Positions 45,423 to 55,499 of a stretch of DNA of 64,000 nt are shown one piece after another. This stretch comes from Entoloma clypeatum. Its lineage: Eukaryota; Basidiomycota; Agaricomycetes; Agaricales; Entolomataceae. Position numbers and translations under genes: made by a program. How positions within the stretch are numbered: position 1 is the first letter of the stretch; every line of letters starts with the position of its first letter. The stretch spans positions 186,001 through 250,000 of the forward strand of contig OY751494.1 of NCBI GenBank assembly GCA_963565915.1, read 5' to 3'. The notes under the pieces are model-generated. The model was not told the origin of the DNA and searched no databases. It was given only the letters and a program-made list of their open reading frames with translations.

Positions 45423-45567
45423 TGGAGTAGGGCATAGCCCGACTCCACCATGGTCATGTGACCTAGCCAGGTAGACACGAGCCCGCCTGTTCTAGAGTAG
45501 ATCTGTGACCATCTGCTTGCCTTTGCCGTGCCTCAGGTGCCGCCTCCAGACCGCCTCCACCTCTCCA
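45423..45567 (+). repeat. 3' LTR of TRIM-like element
   Basis: 145 bp, the direct repeat of 43277-43421, preceded by the polypurine tract and followed by the CCAT target duplication. Confidence 0.88.
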
Positions 45568-45571
45568 CCAT

Positions 45572-45884
45572 GATGCACTGTTGATCACAATTTACAGTGT
45601 GTTTGATGTATCATTTTGGAGTACAGACTTTTTACCATACATAGCTCATGTATCTAACTCTTTAAATACTTACTATTAGCTTCCAAATAACTTAAGAACC
45701 CATTTTTGGTTCTTTTGGTGCCACAATTTGGACATTGAGGGTGTGATTTTCAATGATGTGCATCGCTCGGCATTGACTGCCAAGCACGCTTGGCAATTGC
45801 CAAAAGTCGAACCATAAGTTGACTGTCAAACCTTCCCACACTCTTTATTCCCCCCACCTCCACTCCATCTGGCCAACACTGGCC
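45572..45884 (+). repeat. Dispersed repeat family, copy III, right part
   Basis: Resumes copy III after the TRIM-like element and matches 3965-4280 of copy I, including TAGCTCATGTAT and CACGCTTGGCAATTGCC. It is stopped by hAT-like MITE 3, on whose other side the minisatellite begins, as it does in copy I. Confidence 0.8.
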
Positions 45885-45892
45885 CCTTCAAG

Positions 45893-46364
45893 TAGTGTTT
45901 GAAAGTCCAGTCCAGTCCGGTTTTTTGCCCAAATAATTAAGAACCTAGAACCAAGACTGGTTGAGTGGTTTCTCCAAAAAACTGAAACCAGAACTGGACT
46001 GGTCAAAGACTGGTGAACCAGTCTTTCCTTTCTCAAAAGAGTAAACTGGTTATTTTCCAATTTATTAAAACTCTTTCAAATATCATTTATGACACATTTC
46101 AAAACATTTTATAGAAGCTTTGATGAACAAAATCTATGTGAACCTATATGAACCTGTGTAAACCTATAACCAGTTTATATTTTTTGAGTCTCAAATCAAG
46201 ACTGGTGTTGAACCAGTCTTCTTTTTTCTCAAATTTTGAAGAACCTGAGACTGGACAATCCTCAAAAATCTGAAACTTGAGACTACAGCCCAGTCTTCCA
46301 CCAGTCTTTACCAGTCTGGTTCTGGTCCAGTTCTAGGTCTTTGAGACTGGACTTCAAAACACTA
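45893..46364. mobile_element. hAT-like MITE 3 (472 bp) with 8-bp TSD CCTTCAAG
   Basis: The ends TAGTGTTTGAAAGTCCAG and, reverse-complemented, TAGTGTTTTGAAGTCCAG are inverted, and the flanking 8-mers ccttcaag (45885-45892 and 46365-46372) are identical. Most of it matches MITE 2 in inverse orientation, with extra CCAGTCTT/AAGACTGG motif copies. It has no coding capacity and was inserted between dispersed repeat copy III and the minisatellite. Confidence 0.9.
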
Positions 46365-46372
46365 CCTTCAAG

Positions 46373-47255
46373 CGCCCAATGGCCCTCTCTAATGCCCAAT
46401 GGCCCTCGCACCCAACGTCCCATTCTCGTGCCCAATGGCTCCCACTCACACCCAACGGCCTCTCTTTGTGCCCAACAGCCTCTCTTCATGCCCAACGACA
46501 CCCACTCACCCCCAATGCCCTCCCTTCATGCCCAATGGCCCCCTCAAGCGCCCAACACCCCCCTCTAGCACGCGACATCCTGTCCTCATGCCTAATGGCC
46601 CCCACTCGCCCCCAACGGCCCCCTTCATGCACAACGGCCAACTCTTGTGTCCAACAACCCCTACTGGCATCCAATGGCCTCCTTTTGCCCCCAATGGCAT
46701 CCCTTGCCCGTCTCTTGTGCCCAACCACCTTGACTCACGTCCAACAGTCCCCACTCATCCCCAACGCCCATCTCTCATGCCCAACGATTCCAACTCATGA
46801 CCAACCACCCCCTCAAGCACCCAGCACCCCCCTCTAGCACACAACATCCCATCCTCGTGCTCAATGGCCCCCACTCGCCCCCAACAGCCTCCCTTTGCAC
46901 CGAATGGCCCACTCTTATGTTGAACAACCCATACTTGTGTCCAACGCCTCCTTTTGCCCCCAATGGTGTCCCTCGCCCATCTCTCATGCCCAAAGGCCAT
47001 CTTTCATGCCCAACTGCCTCGACTCATCCCCAACAGTCCCCACTGATCCCCAATGCCTGTCTCTCATGCCCAACAGCCCCCCAACTCATGTCCAATGACC
47101 TGCACTCAAACATTCAACAATGTCACTTGCGCCCAATGTCCAATGCTGTCCACATGCGGCCAATCATCCCTCTCTCCTGTTCAACAGGACCTGCAGCCAT
47201 GCCCAATGGCCTCACTTGCCATCAATGCTGTCCATACACATGTGAATCATGGGGC
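46373..47255 (+). repeat. Degenerate minisatellite, second array, core GCCCAAYGGC
   Basis: About 40 imperfect units of roughly 20-22 bp with the same GCCCAATGGC/GCCCAACGGC core and C/T-rich spacers as 4291-4915. The position after the dispersed repeat is the same as in copy I. Proline-rich ORFs across it are artefacts of the repeat. Confidence 0.85.
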
Positions 47256-48231
47256 TGGGGAGTGGGACAGATGCAGGTTTTTTTTTTGTATTTACTGTAG
47301 TTAGACCAGTCTTGTTCTATAATTTAAGATTGGCGAGACTAGTGGGACCAGTCTCCCATTGGTCTTGTCTTATTTTCTATCATTTCCATATGAGCGAGAG
47401 AGTAGTTTCCATAGACTGACTTCTATGTCAATAGCTTAGATGACCTCTTGCTTTGTCTCAAGGTTACTGGTTTAGACTGGTTAAACCTGGTTAATTTTTT
47501 TTTTCCAAAAGTGATTAATGTAAACCAGTGGTATGTCTGAATGTGATTAACTCAAACCAGTTGGTTAACCGAACCACTGGTTTGGTTTGGTCTGGTTAAT
47601 GGTTAATTTTGTTTTTTAAACTTGTTATATCCATCTCTGAATCTCCGATCCACTCTGATCGTCCTCCGACATTCCAGACATCCATTACCTCCACATCTCC
47701 ACACGTTGCCATCATGCATTTCATATTCATAACTCCATGCCTTTATGCATTTCATATTCATATTCCCGTTTACTTATGCATCGCCTTTTCCGCATGGTCC
47801 ATTGACCGACATCTCCGATGTTCATTACAGTCGCTGGCAACTTATGCTGCAACTCCGGACCTACTCCGACCATCTCCATAAAGTAATCACATTTAGATAT
47901 TTAAGCTCGTACCATACCTGTAGTTCCTCAGTTCAAATATCAACAAAGTTCACTCCTACTCCCCGTTCATGCCAGAGATCCTCGCCGTGGTACAATACAC
48001 CGATGACATCCTCATCTACTGCTCTTCCTCCATCGTTACCCTTCAACGAGCTCAGTACTGTGTCCAAGTCACAACTCCAACGTTGTCCGACCACTTCCAT
48101 GTCAACGTGTCTCTCACCGAGATCTCTCCAAGGACCTCCGCACCTCTGACCTCTCCTCCGACCTCCTGAAATTGGGACACCTTATCCAACAAACGGCGGC
48201 ACAACACATACAATGAAGCCACGTCCCTCCC
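47256..48231. other. Repeat-derived sequence with a possible RT remnant
   Basis: 47440-47630 is rich in GGTTAA/AACCAG motifs like those at 41.4 kb. Near 47969-48100 the plus strand reads VVQYTDDILIYCSSS, which resembles the YxDD box of gypsy reverse transcriptases, but little conserved sequence surrounds it. No intact gene. Confidence 0.35.
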
Positions 48232-48632
48232 TGTTACAAACTCTACGGTATGAGGACCACGTCATATCTTTTACTTATCAGCCCAACTCGGCGCCCTCTT
48301 ACGAACTTACTATGTCTAATGTCTACTTTCGCAACCTTCGATTCCCAGTCTGACTCATTACATTACTTCGTCATCCCCTTTAGTATACTTCGCTCCCATG
48401 CTGACTCGCTTTCCGCAGTCAGCTTACTCACTGTACATAGCCTTCCGCAGTCGCCTTACTCATGCGCACTGCCTTCCGCAGTACTGACTCATCCGCTACC
48501 GCCTATAGTCAGTACCTATATAAACCTCTTGTACTGTAGTAGATTCCTTAGATTTAGCAATCACATTGCTCTTCGCCTTTCCACTTCCTGCATACTCTGC
48601 CCGAACCTTGGAACAGTTTGTTAAGCATAACA
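48232..48632 (+). repeat. 5' LTR of gypsy copy B
   Basis: 401 bp with TGTTA/TAACA termini, matching 2275-2676. It contains three imperfect copies of a CTTTCCGCAGT...TTACTCA subrepeat at 48412-48490. Confidence 0.8.
48517..48524 (+). promoter_or_regulatory. TATA box in gypsy copy B LTR
   Basis: TATATAAA lies about 110 nt before the LTR end, a usual position for the LTR promoter. The equivalent box is present in the copy A LTR. Confidence 0.55.
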
Positions 48633-48683
48633 AGTTGCTAAATCTCGTTAGGTTCGCCCAGAGCGAAGAGAGCAACTACCAGA

Positions 48684-50290
48684 CGAGTCAAGACGTCACG
48701 CTTCTTTGAAGACTTCACCAGTAACCCATTCAGCATTCCAGAAGCCCAACAGGAGGAGCTAAGTCCTCGAGACAGTATCGATTTTACACTCATCCAGCAG
48801 TACATCAAATTGGAGATCCGTCACATCCTACTGCAGGTGCTTGACAAAGAACTAAACAATGACGAGCATCGCCCCCATGGCGAGATAGCAGAGAGCATCC
48901 ATCTTGCTTGGCAACACCAGATCGCGCGTTACAACGCCCGACAGAACGAACTCGAAAGCTTTCGTGTTCAAGAAGGACCTCAGACAGGTCGGATCACAGA
49001 GATCAGAGAGTTTATCGGTGTCCAGACAACCGTTATCAGAAGATTGATTAGGACGCTCACATCGAGACGTCCCAGAGCCACATCATCACGTCTTACTTGA
49101 AGCAGCAGATCTACGCCCACTTCACCACTGAAGAACAACAGACCGAGTACAACCATTGGGCACAAAACGAGAGACTTGACCCCTTCTTGTGACCAACAGA
49201 CATGCAGGAACAGAGATTCCTTAGAGATTTACAGAGGAAATACTCTGAACGTTTTGCCACCAATTCTGCCGATGAGTCCCCTGATGAATTTACTTTTGAC
49301 TCCGCGCAGTCAGATATCAAACAGACGCCTAGAACAGGGACTCATTTTCAATCCTTACCTGTATCCCGAACCACATCTTCATCCCAACAACCCAACCCCT
49401 ATTCTCCTCCGCAGACTCTAGACATGGCAGAAGCTCTGGCTGTACAAACAATGGATACATCCAAGATCATCAAGGATCCTGGAATGTTCAAGGACAGATA
49501 CACCTTTGACAAGTGGTGGAAAGCCACCAAACTATACATCAGGTTCCAAAAGAGCCTCACAGACGATCAGAAGATTCTTGCGGTACTATCCCGCATGATG
49601 GAAGGGTCTGGCAAACACTGGGCCAGTAACAAGTTAGACGCTCTTGCTGTTGACAACGAGAACATCACCTGGCTAGGTTTTTCCGATGATATTGCCACAC
49701 GATTCTCCAACCCCAACAAGTCGGTCGCTGCCAAAGCAAGACTCGAAGTCCTAAAACAAGAGAAATGCACTGTTGATGAATTCTTGGATGAATTCAAAGA
49801 AATCTTGAAACTGTCAAACCTTGGTGAAGAAACTGGGAAATACATCCTAGAGAAGAACATCAACCACAGAATCTCTGAACAAGTGGCTAGCGATGGCAAG
49901 ATGTACACCGATTACGCAAAGAAGATCCGAAACAAGGGATGACAGATGGAAGGACATGCACTGGTCATCCGAGGTGGCGGCGACATGCGCACCGGATTGG
50001 GTACCACTTATGGTGGTCAGGGCAAGGCCATGGAGATCGACAAAGCAGGAGTAGCCTGTTGCTACAACTGTCAACGCTTTGGTCATCTGGCTAAAGACTG
50101 TAGCGCTCCAAAGAAGAAAGATGGTCACAAGTGTTTCAACTGTGACCAAGAAGGCCGTATCGCGCGCAACTGCCGCAAGCCAAAGAAGAACTCTGGAAGG
50201 GTTAGGAAGGTGTCCGAGGAAGATGCCGAGAATGATGAAACCACAATCTTAGAAGCCGATGAGAAGGATTTTCCCGAAGGGTCCGATTAA
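48684..50290 (+). pseudogene. Gypsy gag with two zinc knuckles (copy B), broken
   Basis: The first part matches the copy A gag fragment and stops at a TGA near 49098, where A has CGA. The main gag (49202-49942) has KDRYTFDKWWKATKLYIRFQ, WASNKLDALA and EFLDEFKEILKLSNLGE, a typical gypsy capsid. A TGA at 49940 separates it from the nucleocapsid part, with CYNCQRFGHLAKDC (canonical CCHC) and CFNCDQEGRIARNC, in which the zinc-binding His is replaced by Arg. By family it packages element RNA. Confidence 0.82.
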
Positions 50291-50479
50291 ACGATGCTAA
50301 GTTGCGACCCTTATCTATTAAACGGACTTGCTTGCCTTGTATGACTGCAGACAATAGAACCTATTCATCCCTGCCAAGCGAGCCGCTGCATTGACTAAGA
50401 TTGTGAAGGGAGATAAACCTCTGAAAAGACAAGAAATCAGGCTGTTAGCTCAGCTCAAAACACGATGAGGACCAAAGGT

Positions 50480-51846
50480 TATCCGACCTGAGGTTGACAG
50501 CGGATGTGAACACACATGCATCCATCCCAGAATAGTATGCAAACAGAACCTCCCCACGCGAGGAATACTGCCCATAGCAATTCTAAATGCGGATGGATCA
50601 CCAAATCAACAACAGAAAGCGAACCAACTTGCCGAAGTCAAACTGGATTTGGGAGCACATCAGGAAACCATGGAAGCAATGGTACTGGACATTGGGAGAA
50701 TGGACATGCTCTTGGGACATGACTGGTTGGTACACCACAACCCCACAATCAATTGGACAACCGGCGCGGTAACATTTAACCGGTGCCCAACAACATGTCG
50801 AACCAAACACTCGGATTTCAGGATTAACCTTAATGGTTGCCAACACCGGGTTCGCATGGTTGAGGTGCGCGACAAAGATGCACCCAAAAAGTCAGATCAG
50901 AAATGGAAGCCTGGAGACCCTATTTTGGAAGCTGTCACTCCCACACCACCTCCCACAACCAAATGACCCTCATATATTGAACGATTTGCTCATCTCTTCG
51001 AGAAGGAGAACTTTGATAAGATCCCAAAGGAGAGGGAATGGGACCATGGTATTGAACTTACACTGGACGCACCAAAAGGAACTAGGGGGAAATACATATC
51101 CTATGACGCAAAAGGAACAAGAGGAATTGGATGCATTCATTGATGAGGGTCTAGCAACAGGAAAGATCTGCCCGTCCAAACCCCCTTATGCCTCCCCTTG
51201 CTTCTTCATCAACAAGAAGGATGGCTCCAAACAATTGGTACAAGATTACCACATGGTCAACAAATTTACGGTCAAAGACAAGTTCCCACTCCCATGCATC
51301 TCCGACCTTTTGGATGTGCTGAAAGATGCAGTATACTGTACTTCAATAAAATGGACATCACATGGGGATACAACAATGTCTGGATTAAGGAAGGCGATGA
51401 ATGGAAGGCCGCCTTCCTCACCAGTTGAGGATTGTTCAAACCATTGGTCATGTTTTTCGGCCTTTGCAACTCCCCAGGAACGTTCTCTCGAATGATGGCT
51501 AGTCTATTCCGGGACCAGATCCGCCGACGTATCTGCGTGATCTACATGGATGACATCGTGGTTATTGGTAAAACCTCACGTGAAACACCAGAGAAATCCT
51601 ACATATCCTATCGGACAATGATTTGTTCCTAAAGGAGAAGAAGTGTTTATGGGAAGTAACGAAATGTCCTATATTGGGATATGTGGTTGGTGAGGGACGT
51701 GTTGAGATGGAAACTGAGAAGGTGGATACAATTCAAAACTGGCAAGCACCCACATCAAAAAAGGAAGTTCAGAAGTTCCTTGGATTTGCTAACTTCTATC
51801 GACGTTTTATTGAAGGGTACTCAAACATCGCGAAACCTCTCACCGC
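50480..51846 (+). pseudogene. Gypsy protease and reverse transcriptase (copy B), broken
   Basis: A protease frame from about 50490 has VDSGCEHTCIH (catalytic DSG) and MDMLLGHDWLVHHNP, running to 50966. RT follows with YASPCFFINKKDGSKQLVQD, KFPLPCISDLLDVL, CNSPGTFSRMMASLF and an intact YMDDIVV box at about 51545. RT is split by frame changes near 51340 and 51430 and by a frameshift near 51620. It ends in KFLGFANFYRRFIEGYSN and is cut at 51846. Confidence 0.82.
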
Positions 51847-53140
51847 TGATAAGGCCGCGCTGTGTCTAGGCCTAAAATCTGCGCATTTGCACCCTTTCAC
51901 ACTATCTCTAAGGGATATAGAGAGTCCTAGATGAGCTCCGATTCTGAGGACTTAGTGGCAACGTTAGAAAGAAACCAGCAACCCTGGCAATGTAGGACAT
52001 AGCATGGTCACCACTATGGGCTTAGCTATGATACTCGAGAGCTATGGGATCGTCTCGCAAGATAGAAAAGACTATTGAGTGCCTCTCGTGACGAAGCATG
52101 AAACAAGGAGATGGGTTATATTGGAATTATCGATGACACTAGCACTGTCTACTATACGTCGGGGCTTGACCGGAGACATTCTCGTGAGAGGTTTGGTCAA
52201 CGTGCGCCATGCTTCACGTCCAAATCATCCGTATTGGGAATATCAAAATGACATCGGATGATACAGACCAAGATCAGGTTTGATACGTCGCGATCAATGT
52301 GACCTTATGGTGAACTTTGATAGAGATCGAATCTGATGGGTGGCTTACCAAGGCGACCCTTAATTGATGCAGTTGATACCTCATGGTAACTAGTCGGCAT
52401 CGTCCCAGGTACATCGCAAAACCAAGTTATTGAAATAGTGGCCTCTCCAGTACGGCAGAGGTTCGGATATGGAAAAAGGGTGTACCTGTGGCATTGTCTA
52501 CCACATGGGCGCATCAAAACGACTTTAGCAAAGGTCATTTGACTGGATACCATTTATCAATACCACATGCAACCTTTTTCTATATTTATTGCTGCTCATA
52601 TATAAAATCTTGTAGTTTCGTCGTAGATAGGTAGGTTAGATTGTGCCCCAGAATTGATAGCATTTGTCTTGTGCATCTGTCGTCGTTTGCAAGTATCACT
52701 GAAGCCTCGAGATCGTTTGGTTTGCATCGGAAGTCAGTCGCGATTGTGTTTTGTGTGTTCGAGAACTTGTCAATCATCAAATCGTGTTATCTATCAGTCA
52801 TATTGGTCATTGTTGTGTTTGTATTCGGTTGAGATCATGTTCGCGAAGTCTTGTTGGTTGGGAAATCACAAACCTTGGTTCATTATCTATTGAGAACTAT
52901 CTCTAAGTCTTGTTCGAGACTTATTGAGCCATCGCTAAGCGAGTTATTCCATTGTTGTTTGGAAGAGTCGCATCCTGAGTGATCCCACTCATCACCCCAA
53001 ACTATATCGATTGAGAAGTACGCATCACAAGACTTGTTCGGTCTTCGTTGTTGTGTTTGGTGTTTGTGTGTGTGATAGAGATATCACTCGCGCTCATCCC
53101 CAGACTCACTTCCTTCATTTCATCTGGAGCCCACTGCAAG
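51847..53140 (+). repeat. Probable 5' LTR and leader of gypsy element C
   Basis: Begins TGATAAGGCC exactly where copy B homology ends and contains a TATATAAAA box near 52599 with sequence lacking any gene. The LTR end near 53140 is a guess because the partner LTR is not in the window. Confidence 0.4.
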
Positions 53141-53411
53141 GGGTGGTTCTAAAATAACAAATTTACTCAGTGTCGGCTCAATACAGTTCCTCTCAAGGAA
53201 TTTAGTTATAGTTCTTGCTTGAGAGATAACCCTGTCCTCTACAAGCAAACCCACTGTTGCATCTAGCAGCAAACATGTTAAGGCAAACTCGTGGAAGCCT
53301 CCAGTTCATAAAAGAGGTCTCGCGAGCGGTCATAACCCAAAGACAACGTCTCTAACAGCGTCATCTTCAAAAGCAACAAATTCACAATCTATTGAAACGG
53401 CTCGCGAGCGC

Positions 53412-55250
53412 GTGACCCGTAGTCTATCGAAAGCAGGAGCAGAACTAGTAGGACCTCTCGAAGAGCCCATAAAGCATACTCGAAAGAGAACACTAGAAAA
53501 CCTTGAATCAGAAAGGCTACTAGCATTGCGAGAGCATTCAGTATCCATTGTGCAACCAATAGAAACTCAAAATCAAAATCTTAACAGTCAATTGTCGACA
53601 TATACAATGGCTACAAATACACAGAATGTTGCAGCAACTGCACCAAGGAATGGTTCAAGAATGCCACGTCAAAGTGAATGAGGAGTGCCAAGATTTGATA
53701 AAGAAAAGGCCTCCGAGCTTTTAAGATTTATCGATGAAGTCAAAATCTGCTTTGACCACGCAGGTATAACCAATACCATGGAAAAGAAAAAGTTAATCGG
53801 AGGCTATGCAGATAGCGTCTTGGAAGAAGAATGGACAACCCTTGATTCCTATGCTACAGGAACATGGGAGGAGTATAAGAAAGAGTTAATAAACAACTAC
53901 CCAGTGGTAGCGAGCGGACGCGACGGTACCTTGGCCAGATTATCGAGTATCTGCAAGGAGCACAGTCGTCTTGGATTAGGCAATCTAGATGAAATTATGT
54001 CCCTGAAACGTAGTTTCAAAGCTGAAGCTAAGAAACTGACTGGTGCGAATGGTTGTATCTCCAATTCATGGGGAGGTTCTTGAGTTGTTTAAACGACGAC
54101 TTTGCAGAAGCGGTCAAGTTGAGATTGTCCATGATGGACACCGCGGCCACAGCAAATAATGCCGCGGCAGCAGCGGTAAGACATCAGGATAATCTTGTAG
54201 ACTTGAGTGACGTGATAGAAATTGTCGAGAAAATGGCGAGGCACCATAACGGTTTCACCACTTCCAATAATTATATGTCGCGAGCCGCTCCCTCCAATGT
54301 TGGAATTCCTATGTCCAATCTGTCATCGGCGGTAAAGATCGAACAAATGCTTGAGTCTGTGGCGCAGAGTCAGGCATTGTTGACTGATAGGGTTGAAGGC
54401 TTTGAGAAATCTATGCAAGGAATTATAAAAACACTTCAAGCGATGCAGGCAGGCCCTCAGCAACAGTACAAACAGGAACCACGAGCAGCACCCAGTGGTG
54501 GGGCGCCTCCAGGATGTTGTCACTATTGCTACAAGCTGCACCATTTCCTTCAAGAGTGTACTGAACTTCAGACGCATCTAGCGCAAGGAAAAATCAAAGC
54601 CACCCCACAAGGGATCAATTTGCCAGACGGAGGCTACATTCCTCGCAAGCCTAGTAATATTAGTGAGAAGGATCGGGTAGAGCAATTGTCGGCCAATAAG
54701 CAATTGTATCAAGGATATTTCAAAGACGAGCAAGCTCCTGGCATACTTAACCTTGCACAAATACAGGACAATTCAGACTACTCTCTGTTTACGAATAAGC
54801 CTCGTGATCAGCAAATCTGCAGTTGATGCAAGAAGGGATGGCCAAGCGCAACCAACAGATCGTGGCATTGAACAATCTCTTAGCGCAACAACAGGCTGGT
54901 ATGGCAATCCCACCGTTAAACCCGGTTCAGCAGCCATTTAATAATTTCAATATGTATACGCAACCATACGGTACTGCTCTGGCGGTTCCCATGCACTATA
55001 CCCCAGTCCAGAATTCTTTTATGTCTGGAATATCAAACCCAGTTCCCCAGAACGCGGCGTTGCAGAATCGAGTCGCAATGCCGGGAATGATGCCAGTCCA
55101 GCACAGTTACCCAGCAATGAGCATGAGGGTACTTCGGAAAAGCCTGATATGCAAAAAGCATTCCTTGCGATGACTAAAGCGATGCAGGACATCAGTCAGT
55201 TCGTAGTCACCCGGTTGGGGAACGCTAAGAAGGAATCAGGTTTTTAGAAT
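53412..55250 (+). pseudogene. Gag of gypsy element C, broken
   Basis: Segments in sequence: a basic start (TRSLSKAGAELVGPLEEPIK), a capsid-like part (RFIDEVKICFDHAGITNTME, WTTLDSYATGTWEEYKKELI), then a coiled segment around SVAQSQALLTDRVEGFEKSM and one zinc knuckle, CHYCYKLHHFLQEC (CX2CX4HX4C). A TGA follows RQSE at 53681, and frames change near 54070, 54826 and 55170. Confidence 0.75.
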
Positions 55251-55499
55251 GTTCGAGGAAGGCGAAGCAGATTCTATCAAGGTCTAGGGTTGAAAAAAAT
55301 CGTGCCAAATCGCCGGAGAAACAGACTGAAAACCGAGACCCAGATAGTGCAACAGAAAATGAATTAGAAAAAGATATTGAAGAAGTCGAGGAAGTAGATA
55401 GCGATGATGATGAGCCAGAACCTGAGTTAACGCCAAAGCCATCGGCCAAGACAAGGTCTGTCACCCAAAAAGATAGTGATTGAGCATTTACCCGCAAAG

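Larger units (their letters stand above)
42344..45567 (+). mobile_element. TRIM-like non-autonomous LTR retrotransposon with internal ORF
   Basis: Two 145-bp direct repeats (43277-43421 and 45423-45567) begin TGGAGTAGGG and end CTCTCCA, so the termini are TGGAG/CTCCA. A 4-bp target duplication, CCAT, flanks the whole (42340-42343 and 45568-45571). After the first LTR comes TGGTGATGAGAGC at a primer-binding-site position; before the second is AAAAGGGGGGAA, a polypurine tract, placing it on the plus strand. There is no gag or pol. Without the hAT insertion at its 5' edge the element is about 2.29 kb. The interior carries an ORF with glycine repeats. It must be mobilised by another element's proteins. 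Confidence 0.88.
48232..51846 (+). mobile_element. Ty3/gypsy LTR retrotransposon, copy B (3' truncated)
   Basis: On the plus strand: LTR, gag with zinc knuckles, aspartic protease and RT. Homology to copy A ends abruptly at 51846, where element C's 5' end begins, so RNase H, integrase and the 3' LTR are missing. In-frame stops and frame changes make it inactive. It is inverted relative to copy A, 46 kb away. Compared with A, several CpG sites are TpG or CpA here. Confidence 0.9.

Noticed and set aside
46379..47304. Long proline/cysteine-rich ORFs on both strands
   Set aside because: Same explanation: frame shadows of the second minisatellite array.
53140..53160. Primer-binding site for gypsy element C
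   Set aside because: A TGGTTCTAAAATAAC-like stretch is present, but without the second LTR the LTR border and PBS cannot be fixed.
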